Positions 53,363-60,001 of a stretch of DNA of 60,001 nt are shown here, in pieces. The notes below the pieces were generated by a model, which was not told where the DNA came from, did no database searches, and was given only the letters and a program-made list of their open reading frames with translations. Position numbers and translations under genes: made by a program. Position 1 is the stretch's first letter. Every line of letters begins with the position of its first letter. Source of the stretch: a virus; the IMG/VR virus record IMGVR_UViG_3300042889_001592, positions 1-60,001 of that record. One strand, given 5' to 3'.

Positions 53363-54790
53363 TTAAAATGTTAATTTACCTCCTGTTAATATTTGGTAAT
53401 TTAAAAATTCTTTACCTGCTTCGTATACTCCTGTAAAACTTACATTAAACTTAAATGTCTTAGTTATTTTTAAATCCCATGAATTAAATGGTACTACTAT
53501 TATACCTGCATCCCACCATTTACCTTCATAGAACTGAGTGAATGGAGAGTAAACTCCTAATACTAGTACGCTAGTACTAACTCTATCACTTAGTTTAAAA
53601 CTACTATGTGCTCCACCTACAGCAGATAGGTTTAGTAGAGATCTTTCTCCCATTTTACCCGCTGTAAAATTAACACCAAACATTCCTGTTAGTTTATTAT
53701 TTACTTTATAAGATTCTAATACGGTAGTTGTACTAAAGAAGTTTTTATCAAAATCCATCATAATAGATTGAGCACCTACTGTATTTAATTTTTTAGATTT
53801 ATTAATCCAAGACTTATAAAAAGTAACGTTCAAATTATTAACACCTGAAGTAAAATTAAATAATACTCCTTTAATTCTAGTTCCCCTAGTATTGGCGTGA
53901 GTTATACTTCCTACAAATCTAAAATTCTGAGTTTGATCAGTATTTGCAATAGCTACTATATCCCCAGAAGCAATTAAACTTCCTACACTCTTAGCTGCAT
54001 TGTTAGATTTTTTACCACCACCTGATGTTCCTCCGCCTGAACTTCCTCCGTCAGCTGATCCTCCATCTACAGAGTTCGATAAAGAGTTAGCTAAGTTGTT
54101 ACTACTCCCGCTTGACCCTTCTACAGACGACTCAGACGTAGGACTTCCTGTCGAAGCTGGTTGATTTGGATTTGTAGTGTCTCCTCCTTGCTGAGGTGTT
54201 CCTGTTGAAGATCCTGTAGGTGTTCCTCCAGAAGGGTTAGGATTGGTTTGGCTTCCTTGATTTTGGTTACCTGTTGGGCTTGTTCCAGCAGTTCCTGTAT
54301 TTGTTCCTGAATTGGTATTTGAATCGGATTTTTTTTCATCTTTTGAGTTTTGGTTAGTACTACCTCCTTCACTTTGTGAAGAATTTGTTACGCCTCCGGC
54401 TGTAGCTGTCATAGAGCTTCCCATAGATCCTCCTATGGTTGCTATGGATTGAGCTACGTTTGTTACTGATATTACATTTGTAACAACAGTTAATGTATTA
54501 GCGACTGTTATATTAGTTATACTATTTACAATTGCTGTAGTTACTGATTCACAAGGTGAGTTAGAATTTTGTTGAGATACTTGAGCTATCCAGTTATCAA
54601 AGACTCCTGAGGAGAAATCATTTGCGGAAAATGTACTTTGGTTATCGAAGTAGTTTACCATTACCCCTCCACCGGCTGGTACGTAAATACTCTTTGATAC
54701 TAGGGTACAAGGATCTTTGTAGGTATAGGTGTACTGGCCCCAGGAGGTCAGGACTGAAAATAGTGAAAATAATAATATCCATTTTTTCAT
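53363..54790 (-). CDS. exported beta-barrel-like protein with Ser/Gly/Thr low-complexity region
   Basis: The 475-residue protein has a signal peptide (MKKWILLFSLFSVLTSWGQ), an N-terminal domain to about 140, a low-complexity Ser/Gly/Asn/Thr/Pro segment at about 140-265, and a C-terminal region of alternating aromatic strands ending 'NYQILTGGKLTF', typical of outer-membrane barrels. It overlaps the CsgG-like stop by one base. It may form a pore or anchor with the CsgG homologue in the host outer membrane or the virion. Confidence 0.65.
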   Translation of the reverse strand: MKKWILLFSLFSVLTSWGQYTYTYKDPCTLVSKSIYVPAGGGVMVNYFDNQSTFSANDFSSGVFDNWIAQVSQQNSNSPCESVTTAIVNSITNITVANTLTVVTNVISVTNVAQSIATIGGSMGSSMTATAGGVTNSSQSEGGSTNQNSKDEKKSDSNTNSGTNTGTAGTSPTGNQNQGSQTNPNPSGGTPTGSSTGTPQQGGDTTNPNQPASTGSPTSESSVEGSSGSSNNLANSLSNSVDGGSADGGSSGGGTSGGGKKSNNAAKSVGSLIASGDIVAIANTDQTQNFRFVGSITHANTRGTRIKGVLFNFTSGVNNLNVTFYKSWINKSKKLNTVGAQSIMMDFDKNFFSTTTVLESYKVNNKLTGMFGVNFTAGKMGERSLLNLSAVGGAHSSFKLSDRVSTSVLVLGVYSPFTQFYEGKWWDAGIIVVPFNSWDLKITKTFKFNVSFTGVYEAGKEFLNYQILTGGKLTF

Positions 54791-55500
54791 TAACTACGAA
54801 ATATCCCCTTTTTAATCATTTTACTTACTACTCTTGAAGAAGCAGTTTCTAATGACTTTTTGGTAGATACTCCGATTGTTGATTGATTGAATTTTGTATC
54901 GTCGAGTCCGTCTAGTAGATTTGCTTTCTTCACTGTAACTGCTTCACCGGAACCTGATCCAGTAATTATTTCACCAGTTTGTGCATCCACAAATCTTATC
55001 TGTAACCCTATTATTGTTTTTTGTTTTATTTCTATTCCGTTGCCTCCTATTTCTTCATCTTCTCCAACTGAGAAATCATATACTTCAATGTATACAAAAT
55101 ATCTAGCTAAAACAACATTTCCTTTGACAACTATTTTATTTGATGAGATTCCTTTTGCTGATGCTTTATCTTGAGCAATCATGTTTTGTTTTATCTCATT
55201 TCTTTCTTCTGTAAATACAAATCTATTTGTTGATTCTAAATACTCTAATACAATATTTGAAACCCCTAAACCAACTCTTTTGTCTTTTAATTCAGGATAC
55301 ATTTCATATAACTCTTCATTAATACCAATTTTTAATATTTGAATTGGTATTTGAATAGTATCAGTATAATCAGATACAACTTCTAGAGACTGTTTCTTTT
55401 CGAAATCAGCCTTATACTCTTCAGTTTTAGTAGATCCTACCTTTTGGGCACAACCTACTATACTGAAAGCTAGAAATAATATTGTGAATAATCTTACCAA
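54790..55500 (-). CDS. CsgG-family outer-membrane lipoprotein
   Basis: The 236-residue protein starts with a TTG, the only start that keeps the signal peptide 'VRLFTILFLAFSIVGC' with its lipobox Cys17. The mature part fits CsgG: 'KRVGLGVSNIVLEYLESTNRFVFTEERNEI', 'IVVKGNVVLARYFVYIEVYD' and 'IIGLQIRFVDAQTGEIITG'. CsgG forms a nonameric pore for curli secretion. CsgG homologues are known from some marine phages, where the role is open. Confidence 0.8.
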   Translation of the reverse strand: MVRLFTILFLAFSIVGCAQKVGSTKTEEYKADFEKKQSLEVVSDYTDTIQIPIQILKIGINEELYEMYPELKDKRVGLGVSNIVLEYLESTNRFVFTEERNEIKQNMIAQDKASAKGISSNKIVVKGNVVLARYFVYIEVYDFSVGEDEEIGGNGIEIKQKTIIGLQIRFVDAQTGEIITGSGSGEAVTVKKANLLDGLDDTKFNQSTIGVSTKKSLETASSRVVSKMIKKGIFRS

Positions 55501-55817
55501 GGTTCTTCTTCTGTTTTTGGTTTAGCTGGAGCAGGTGCTGCTTGAACAGGTGCTGCTTGTTGCTTAACGTTGTTAGAGTTTGAATTGTTTGATTGTTGTT
55601 TTTGTTGGTTAGTGTTATTGTTTTGTAAGTTAATAACAACAGGTGCTGCAGCTGGAGCTGCTACTTCAGTTTTTGGTTCTTCTTTATCTTCAGAGTGACC
55701 TCCAAATAGTTGTGTTGATAACCAAATACCTCCTCCACCAATTACTGTAGTTAATGTTCCAATAATTGTTTTTTTCAATCCTGACCAAGTACCGTCGTTG
55801 TTTGTTTCTTCTGACAT
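55494..55817 (-). CDS. small membrane protein with Gln/Asn-rich tail
   Basis: The 107-residue protein has one hydrophobic segment (about 15-39, glycine-rich) and a C-terminal low-complexity Gln/Asn/Ala/Pro tail. The gene overlaps the CsgG-like gene by seven bases. It may be an inner-membrane partner. No family is recognised. Confidence 0.6.
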   Translation of the reverse strand: MSEETNNDGTWSGLKKTIIGTLTTVIGGGGIWLSTQLFGGHSEDKEEPKTEVAAPAAAPVVINLQNNNTNQQKQQSNNSNSNNVKQQAAPVQAAPAPAKPKTEEEPW

Positions 55818-55820
55818 AGC

Positions 55821-56552
55821 TTATTTTTTTATTATTTTAAATGTTTTTGCGAAGTTCTTACTTCTTATATTTAATAAATAGTTACCACTTGGGTAAGCAG
55901 TTAAATCTCCATAAGTAGTATTAGGTCCTTTTGCAAAACGCTCTTTCCTTATATTTAGAAGATTACCTCCCATATCGAAGATTATGATTTCATAATCCCC
56001 ACTTACCGGTAAAGACATCTCCATTGTTACAATTCCGTCTGTAGGTACTGGGTATGCTCTTCCATGGATTCCATCTTCATCTAATGGTGCTGCATTTCTA
56101 TTATAGTTGATATATCCATCCGTATTAGTTACAGCGATATCCCACCCCTGTACATCTCCTGCTGTCTTTCTTCCTACTGTTATAGGAGTCTGAGCCCAGT
56201 TAGTACTAAGTACTGTGAATTTTAATATGAATAGTTCTGTTGGATTTGTTATAGAATGCTGTCCATGAGTCTTATCATACCCACCCCATCTTACTTTTCC
56301 ACTTCCAGTATCCATTGTATATGTTAACCAGGTCTGTGCTTTTTCAGATAAGATTATTTCTGAGAATTGTAAGATGCTTTGGTCATAATTTAAAGCAAAC
56401 TCTAAACTCCCTAATACATTTCCATTTGTTTGAATTGTTACAGGAAGGTCTATAGTATTAGATGGAGACACTGTAATCCCAGGTACTTGAAACTGTACCT
56501 GAGAATATAGTGAATTTATTGATAATAGTGCTATGATTATATAGCGTAACAT
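55821..56552 (-). CDS. exported cohesin-like protein with T9SS sorting domain
   Basis: The 243-residue protein has a signal peptide (MLRYIIIALLSINSLYSQ), a cohesin-like beta sandwich at about 20-150 ('IDLPVTIQTNGNVLGSLEFAL', 'ELFILKFTV') and a C-terminal type IX secretion domain ('RAYPVPTDGIVTMEMSLPV', 'YPSGNYLLNIRSKNFAKTF'). T9SS tails send proteins across the outer membrane in Bacteroidetes. A phage gene with this signal would hijack that system. Confidence 0.75.
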   Translation of the reverse strand: MLRYIIIALLSINSLYSQVQFQVPGITVSPSNTIDLPVTIQTNGNVLGSLEFALNYDQSILQFSEIILSEKAQTWLTYTMDTGSGKVRWGGYDKTHGQHSITNPTELFILKFTVLSTNWAQTPITVGRKTAGDVQGWDIAVTNTDGYINYNRNAAPLDEDGIHGRAYPVPTDGIVTMEMSLPVSGDYEIIIFDMGGNLLNIRKERFAKGPNTTYGDLTAYPSGNYLLNIRSKNFAKTFKIIKK

Positions 56553-56553
56553 A

Positions 56554-57645
56554 TTAGTTATGTCCTGTTCCGTTTGCGTCTCCTAATACTAGTAGGTAGT
56601 AATTGGCTGCTGTTGTATTGTTGATGTTAGCTGATAAGAACGTAGCTACCCCTGGAATTGTTGCTGATAAACTTGTTGTAGCTGCTGCAATTTGAGTGTA
56701 TTGAGCTTCTGTAAAGAATAAGATATCAGGATTGTTTGGGTAAGCTGTTAGACCTTGAGCCAATCTAGAGAATAATGTATATGAATCTGAAATTGTAATT
56801 CCATTTGCTTGGTTAGGGTTAGCAGTATAGAATTGAATTCCAGTTGGTGTTTGTAATCCTGTAGCAATTTGAGCCATCATATCAGCATCTGCTGCAGATA
56901 AAGCTGCTGGAGCTGTAATACCTGGATTTACTTTTACTCTAATTTGCCAGTAGTTTTGATCTAAGTTAGTTGTGAATTCTGCTACTCCTGTTGAAGCCGC
57001 TGTATTAACAGTCATTACATCTACCCAAGTTGTTCCGTTTGAAGATTTTTGTAATACAACCGGTATATCTGAAGCTGGGTTAGTTGGGCTGTTTAAGAAT
57101 GTAGCAGCATATTCAAATACGGGTTCTGTGAACGCACCTCCGTAGTTATGTAATCCTAATGTTGTATCAGTTCCATTTGCTAGGGTACCATAAGCAGGAT
57201 AAGCTGTTGCTCCTGAGAATGACATAGTAGTTACAGCTCCATTAGTATAACCTGCTTTAAATGGTAAAGCTATATTGAACATTGCTCCGTCAGCAATATT
57301 GAAAGCAACATCTGCTCCGGTGTAAACCCATGTAACTGTTACATTTCCTTCAGTAGCGTTTACTAATGTTTGGAAGTAACTGTTTGTTTCGGTCCCAGTG
57401 TATGTTACTGTCGGAGAAGCAAATACGTTTTTGTCGTACCAAAATCTGTACTGTAATGCTTTGATAGCTGTAGAACCAGCGTTATCATAGTAAATTGCAA
57501 CGTTTGTAGGTGTTGCTCCAATTGGTGCTAGGTTGTAACTAGCGTCAAATATCAAGTAAGGCTTAGTAGCATCAGGTGCGGTAGTTTGTGCAAATCCTGT
57601 TAATGATACTAAAACTACACCTAATACTAAAAGTAATTTTTTCAT
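56554..57645 (-). CDS. exported cohesin/dockerin-like protein
   Basis: The 363-residue protein has a signal peptide (MKKLLLVLGVVLVSLTGFAQ), a cohesin-like N-terminal sandwich ('PTNVAIYYDNAGSTAIKALQYRF') and near residue 275 a dockerin-like loop 'NPNQANGITISDSYTLFSR'. The same 'TISD-YT-F-R' pattern is in the neighbouring CTLD protein. The low-complexity Ala/Thr content is typical of structural surface proteins. Confidence 0.65.
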   Translation of the reverse strand: MKKLLLVLGVVLVSLTGFAQTTAPDATKPYLIFDASYNLAPIGATPTNVAIYYDNAGSTAIKALQYRFWYDKNVFASPTVTYTGTETNSYFQTLVNATEGNVTVTWVYTGADVAFNIADGAMFNIALPFKAGYTNGAVTTMSFSGATAYPAYGTLANGTDTTLGLHNYGGAFTEPVFEYAATFLNSPTNPASDIPVVLQKSSNGTTWVDVMTVNTAASTGVAEFTTNLDQNYWQIRVKVNPGITAPAALSAADADMMAQIATGLQTPTGIQFYTANPNQANGITISDSYTLFSRLAQGLTAYPNNPDILFFTEAQYTQIAAATTSLSATIPGVATFLSANINNTTAANYYLLVLGDANGTGHN

Positions 57646-57723
57646 TTCTTTTGTTTTTAAGTTATTTTTATTTCACAACCTGGTGCTTATGCACTCTCAT
57701 ACCTTTTATAAATAGTCGCAACT
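57646..57723 (-). promoter_or_regulatory. intergenic leader with hairpins and CTATTTATA motif
   Basis: GCAACT/AGTTGC and GTGC-ATAA-GCAC hairpins flank CTATTTATAAAAG. The standard promoter is absent. It may be a terminator plus a different (late) promoter. Confidence 0.4.
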
Positions 57724-58725
57724 TTAGTTGCTATATCCTAATCTTGTTATATAGTAACTCGAAACTCCTCCTGATATAGGATTGTTTATTGTTACTGATT
57801 GTACCCCTGGGATTGTTGTTTTTAAGTTTAATGCACTTCCACTAATTGAACTCCATTGGGATGATGTAAATATCCTACTATCAGGAGGTGATGCTGCAAA
57901 CGAGTTTATTAATCCATTTCTTCTAGCAAATATTGTGTAAGTATCTGATATTGTTACTCTACCGTCATTATTAACATCAAATCTAAAAAAGTCTCTACTT
58001 CTTAAAGCTAGTGTTCCTAAAGTTACATTATTTGAAATCTGTGCATCACTTACTTGTAATGTAGGTAAAGTTGGAGGAGTAAATGTTATGTAGTATTCTA
58101 TAGAAGGATTTGTTGGTGTTGAAAATACATATCTTCCTGTAGCATCTGTTGTCGCTGTTGTTACTAAAGCCCAAGGAGTAAAAGTTACTACATAATCAAA
58201 TTCTATCACATATGGAAGTGCTTGATTATTAGGTAAATCATTCCATCTACCTGCTCCTACAAATTGAACATAATCTTCATTACCTGCGTTATTAGGTTCA
58301 CCTGGATTCCATGATTGATAAGAATAGGGTTCTCCTGTTACCCATCTCCATTGACCCTCGACTGCTTCATCTGTTAATCCTATCCATCCTGAAGGCCATA
58401 GGTTGAATAAAAAGTTATTTTCAGCTGCTGATGTTACAGTTACTAAATAACCTCCCATATTGGCACATGCCTGTCTTGCATCTGTCCAGAAAGCACTTCC
58501 AGTTGATCTGTAATAGGAATGTCCGTTATAGTTTTGTTGAGATGTAAATCCTGTCAAAGTAGGTGTTGTTCTACTATACAACTGTACTTGTACACCCGGT
58601 ATTCCTACAGCGTTTGATCCGTAGATATAACCGGAGTGCGTAAAGGTTTGACCGTACGTAGATAGAATACCCCCTAGTATTAGTAGAGGGTATAACATTT
58701 TTACTATTTTGGCTAGTATATTCAT
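57724..58725 (-). CDS. exported C-type lectin-domain protein with dockerin-like loop
   Basis: Starting at the ATG at 58725 the 333-residue protein has a signal peptide (to about 26). A CTLD spans 66-178, with WIGL at 114-117, EPN at 143-145 and WND at 161-163. The CTLD interrupts a carboxypeptidase-regulatory-like sandwich ('GVQVQLYSR' at 45-53, 'TTDATGRYVF' at 192-201). A dockerin-like calcium loop follows at 250-261 (DVNNDGRVTISD). It probably binds glycans at the cell surface or on the virion. Confidence 0.8.
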   Translation of the reverse strand: MNILAKIVKMLYPLLILGGILSTYGQTFTHSGYIYGSNAVGIPGVQVQLYSRTTPTLTGFTSQQNYNGHSYYRSTGSAFWTDARQACANMGGYLVTVTSAAENNFLFNLWPSGWIGLTDEAVEGQWRWVTGEPYSYQSWNPGEPNNAGNEDYVQFVGAGRWNDLPNNQALPYVIEFDYVVTFTPWALVTTATTDATGRYVFSTPTNPSIEYYITFTPPTLPTLQVSDAQISNNVTLGTLALRSRDFFRFDVNNDGRVTISDTYTIFARRNGLINSFAASPPDSRIFTSSQWSSISGSALNLKTTIPGVQSVTINNPISGGVSSYYITRLGYSN

Positions 58726-58738
58726 TTCATATAAATAG

Positions 58739-59194
58739 CTATTCTTCTGTGATCTCTGCTCGGTTTCCATCTACTGCAATTTCATGCCAGTGAACTCTTC
58801 CTTCTTGAATTGCTTTTTTAATATTCTTTTGTTTTCCCATTAGAAATGCATTTCCTGATTTTACTTCAATGAAATGTACTTCGCATTTAGTTTTACTTTC
58901 TGTGTTGGTAAACCCTACATAGTCAATTGGCATTCCAAGGAATACTACATCTTCTGCTGGTATAGGGAACTTTGTCATAAAAGGTACAAAGTGTTCAATT
59001 GTCTTACCCCAATTAACTGCTGAAGATCTAAATGTAGAATCTTTCTTTACTTTTGCTTTCTCAATTATATGAGCTGCTGCTGTTTCTTCAATTTGTTTTC
59101 TCAACTGTGCTACCTCTTGTACATACTCTCTCAGTTTTACAGTTAGTAGAAAAATTACAGTTGCTAGGAATAGTGAAATAAATAATTGTATCAT
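58739..59194 (-). CDS. membrane-anchored Holliday-junction-type endonuclease (Endonuc_Holl)
   Basis: The 151-residue protein has an N-terminal membrane helix and a nuclease domain: 'AVNWGKTIEHFVPFM', 'FLGMPIDYVGFT' (Asp) and 'VHFIEVKSGNA' (E-x-K), matching the PF10107-like resolvase family. It could resolve branched replication intermediates. It lies between the exported cluster and ribonucleotide reductase. Confidence 0.8.
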   Translation of the reverse strand: MIQLFISLFLATVIFLLTVKLREYVQEVAQLRKQIEETAAAHIIEKAKVKKDSTFRSSAVNWGKTIEHFVPFMTKFPIPAEDVVFLGMPIDYVGFTNTESKTKCEVHFIEVKSGNAFLMGKQKNIKKAIQEGRVHWHEIAVDGNRAEITEE

Positions 59195-59206
59195 ATTTTT
59201 TTAATT

Positions 59207-60001
59207 TTATCCATCACAGCTTAAACAGTCTTCAGAAGTTCTACTTCCGATATCTCCGTTTATGACAGAATCAGTTCTTAGATAATATAACGTTTTTAAT
59301 CCAAGTTTCCAAGCTGTCTGGTGAACAAGGTTTATGAACTTAGGACTATCACTTGGATCGAATGCTAAATTTAATGATTGAGCCTGGTCTACGTACTTCT
59401 GTCTTACTGAAGCTTGTTCTACTAAAGCTAGTTGGTTTATTTCTGCAAATGTTAAGAATACTTCTTTATCTTCAAACGGCATAATGTCTTCAGGTAGATT
59501 TGCAATTGATCCTCTATCCTTTAAAATCTGTTGCCATACCTCTTCTGTATTGTGTCCTTTGTCTTCTAAATACTTTTCTAATACTGGATTCTTTCTAATG
59601 AAAGTTCCTTTAGATGAATTGAAAGTATAAACGTTAGCTGGAATTGGTTCAATACCTGCCGATACTCCTCCTGAGATTGTTGAGTTGGAAACTGTTGGAG
59701 CAATTGCAATTAAATGCGTATTTCTCATTCCTGTTCCTTTACACCAGATTGGTTCCCCATACTCTTCAGCTAACTTTCTAGAAGCAGCTTCTGCTTGTGT
59801 TTTAATTTGAGAGAATATTCTGTTTGTCCAAGAAGTAGATGCAATTGAATTAAATGGTAATCCTTTTGATTGTAAGAATGAATGCCATCCTAAAACTCCT
59901 AATCCTAATGCTCTTCCTTTTTTAGCAGAACGGTGTGCTCTAATCATAGAGTCCTTACCATTTGTCTTAACTAAGAATTCTTCTAGTACTCCATCTAAGA
60001 A
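59207..60001 (-). CDS. nrdA: ribonucleotide reductase alpha subunit, C-terminal part
   Basis: The frame is open to the right edge. It contains 'RALGLGVLGWHSFLQSKGLPF' and 'NTHLIAIAPTVSNSTISGGVSAGIEPIPANVY', the class Ia NrdA C-terminal barrel, with 'TLYYLRT' and terminal 'DCLSCDG' holding the redox cysteines. It makes deoxynucleotides for phage DNA. Thioredoxin encoded at 52.1 kb could recycle these cysteines. N-terminal catalytic and effector sites lie outside. Confidence 0.95.
   Translation of the reverse strand, partial: FLDGVLEEFLVKTNGKDSMIRAHRSAKKGRALGLGVLGWHSFLQSKGLPFNSIASTSWTNRIFSQIKTQAEAASRKLAEEYGEPIWCKGTGMRNTHLIAIAPTVSNSTISGGVSAGIEPIPANVYTFNSSKGTFIRKNPVLEKYLEDKGHNTEEVWQQILKDRGSIANLPEDIMPFEDKEVFLTFAEINQLALVEQASVRQKYVDQAQSLNLAFDPSDSPKFINLVHQTAWKLGLKTLYYLRTDSVINGDIGSRTSEDCLSCDG

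Noticed and set aside
57724-58725. CTLD protein as target of a diversity-generating retroelement
   Set aside because: No reverse transcriptase and no near-copy of the CTLD end (template repeat) were seen in the window.
1497-58736. TATAAATAG on the plus strand as T4-type late promoters
   Set aside because: That orientation would transcribe away from all genes, which lie on the minus strand.
1-60001. CRISPR arrays, insertion sequences, integrase or attachment sites
   Set aside because: No regular direct repeats with unique spacers, transposase or integrase genes, or att-like duplications were seen.

Overview
The window is a stretch of a large tailed bacteriophage genome that infects a Bacteroidetes host, most likely a flavobacterium. 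Almost everything is read from the minus strand, base composition is AT-rich, and genes are packed with 1-4 base stop/start overlaps. Phage hallmarks are a family A DNA polymerase, ThyA, the NrdA C-terminus, a holin/endolysin lysis cassette, HNH and GIY-YIG nucleases and a very large tRNA array. Host hints are a DUF4494 protein, Bacteroidetes-type lipoproteins and signal peptides, a type IX secretion (T9SS) C-terminal signal, and promoters of the Bacteroidetes -33/-7 kind.

Layout (window coordinates). 0-1.5 kb: small phage proteins. 1.5-13.4 kb: sugar and glycan island with five glycosyltransferases, an RmlB-like dehydratase, an RfbH/E1-type deoxysugar dehydratase, a thiamine-diphosphate (ThDP) enzyme, a short-chain reductase, an aldolase, a HAD phosphatase and a methyltransferase. 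13.4-14.8 kb: ribbon-helix-helix protein, Fe-S PD-(D/E)XK nuclease, DUF3310. 14.9-16.9 kb: lysis cassette. 17-20 kb: histone H1-like protein with GroEL and GroES. 20-22.9 kb: DNA polymerase and GIY-YIG protein. 22.9-31.4 kb: a 7-deazaguanine system (QueF, DpdA-like transglycosylase, a formyltransferase, FolE, QueE, QueD) with two apparent preQ1-I riboswitches; QueC lies apart at 50.3 kb. 31.5-43 kb: glycosyltransferase, ThyA, two metallophosphoesterases, secreted hydrolases, and an RNA-repair set (RNA ligase, P-loop kinase, phosphoesterase, cyclic-phosphate receiver). 43-44.5 kb: coiled-coil protein followed by a structured RNA. 44.5-49.5 kb: tRNA genes whose anticodons cover all 20 amino acids, an HNH gene, and spacers that fold into tRNA-like cloverleaves without tRNA consensus sequence. 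49.6-53.3 kb: small proteins, QueC, thioredoxin. 52.8-58.7 kb: exported proteins (CsgG-like lipoprotein, beta-barrel, cohesin-like, dockerin-like and C-type-lectin domains, T9SS signal). 58.7 kb to end: Holliday-junction-type endonuclease and NrdA.

How it works together (inference). FolE, QueD, QueE and QueC make preQ0, QueF reduces it to preQ1, and the DpdA-like enzyme would exchange it for guanine in phage DNA; the formyltransferase in the same operon may decorate the base. The riboswitches would give preQ1 feedback on supply. The tRNA array with RNA-repair enzymes suits a phage that replaces or repairs tRNAs cut by host defences. The sugar island would glycosylate virion or host surface.

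Regulation is unusually legible. I found 24 sites on the minus strand with the plan TTG, exactly 20 bases, then TAT-N-TT(A/T), 23 of them with a perfect TTG. Several have the TTG box inside the terminator hairpin of the preceding operon, and at least three place the -7 box 3-5 bases before the start codon, implying leaderless messages. Lysis and exported-protein genes lack this promoter.
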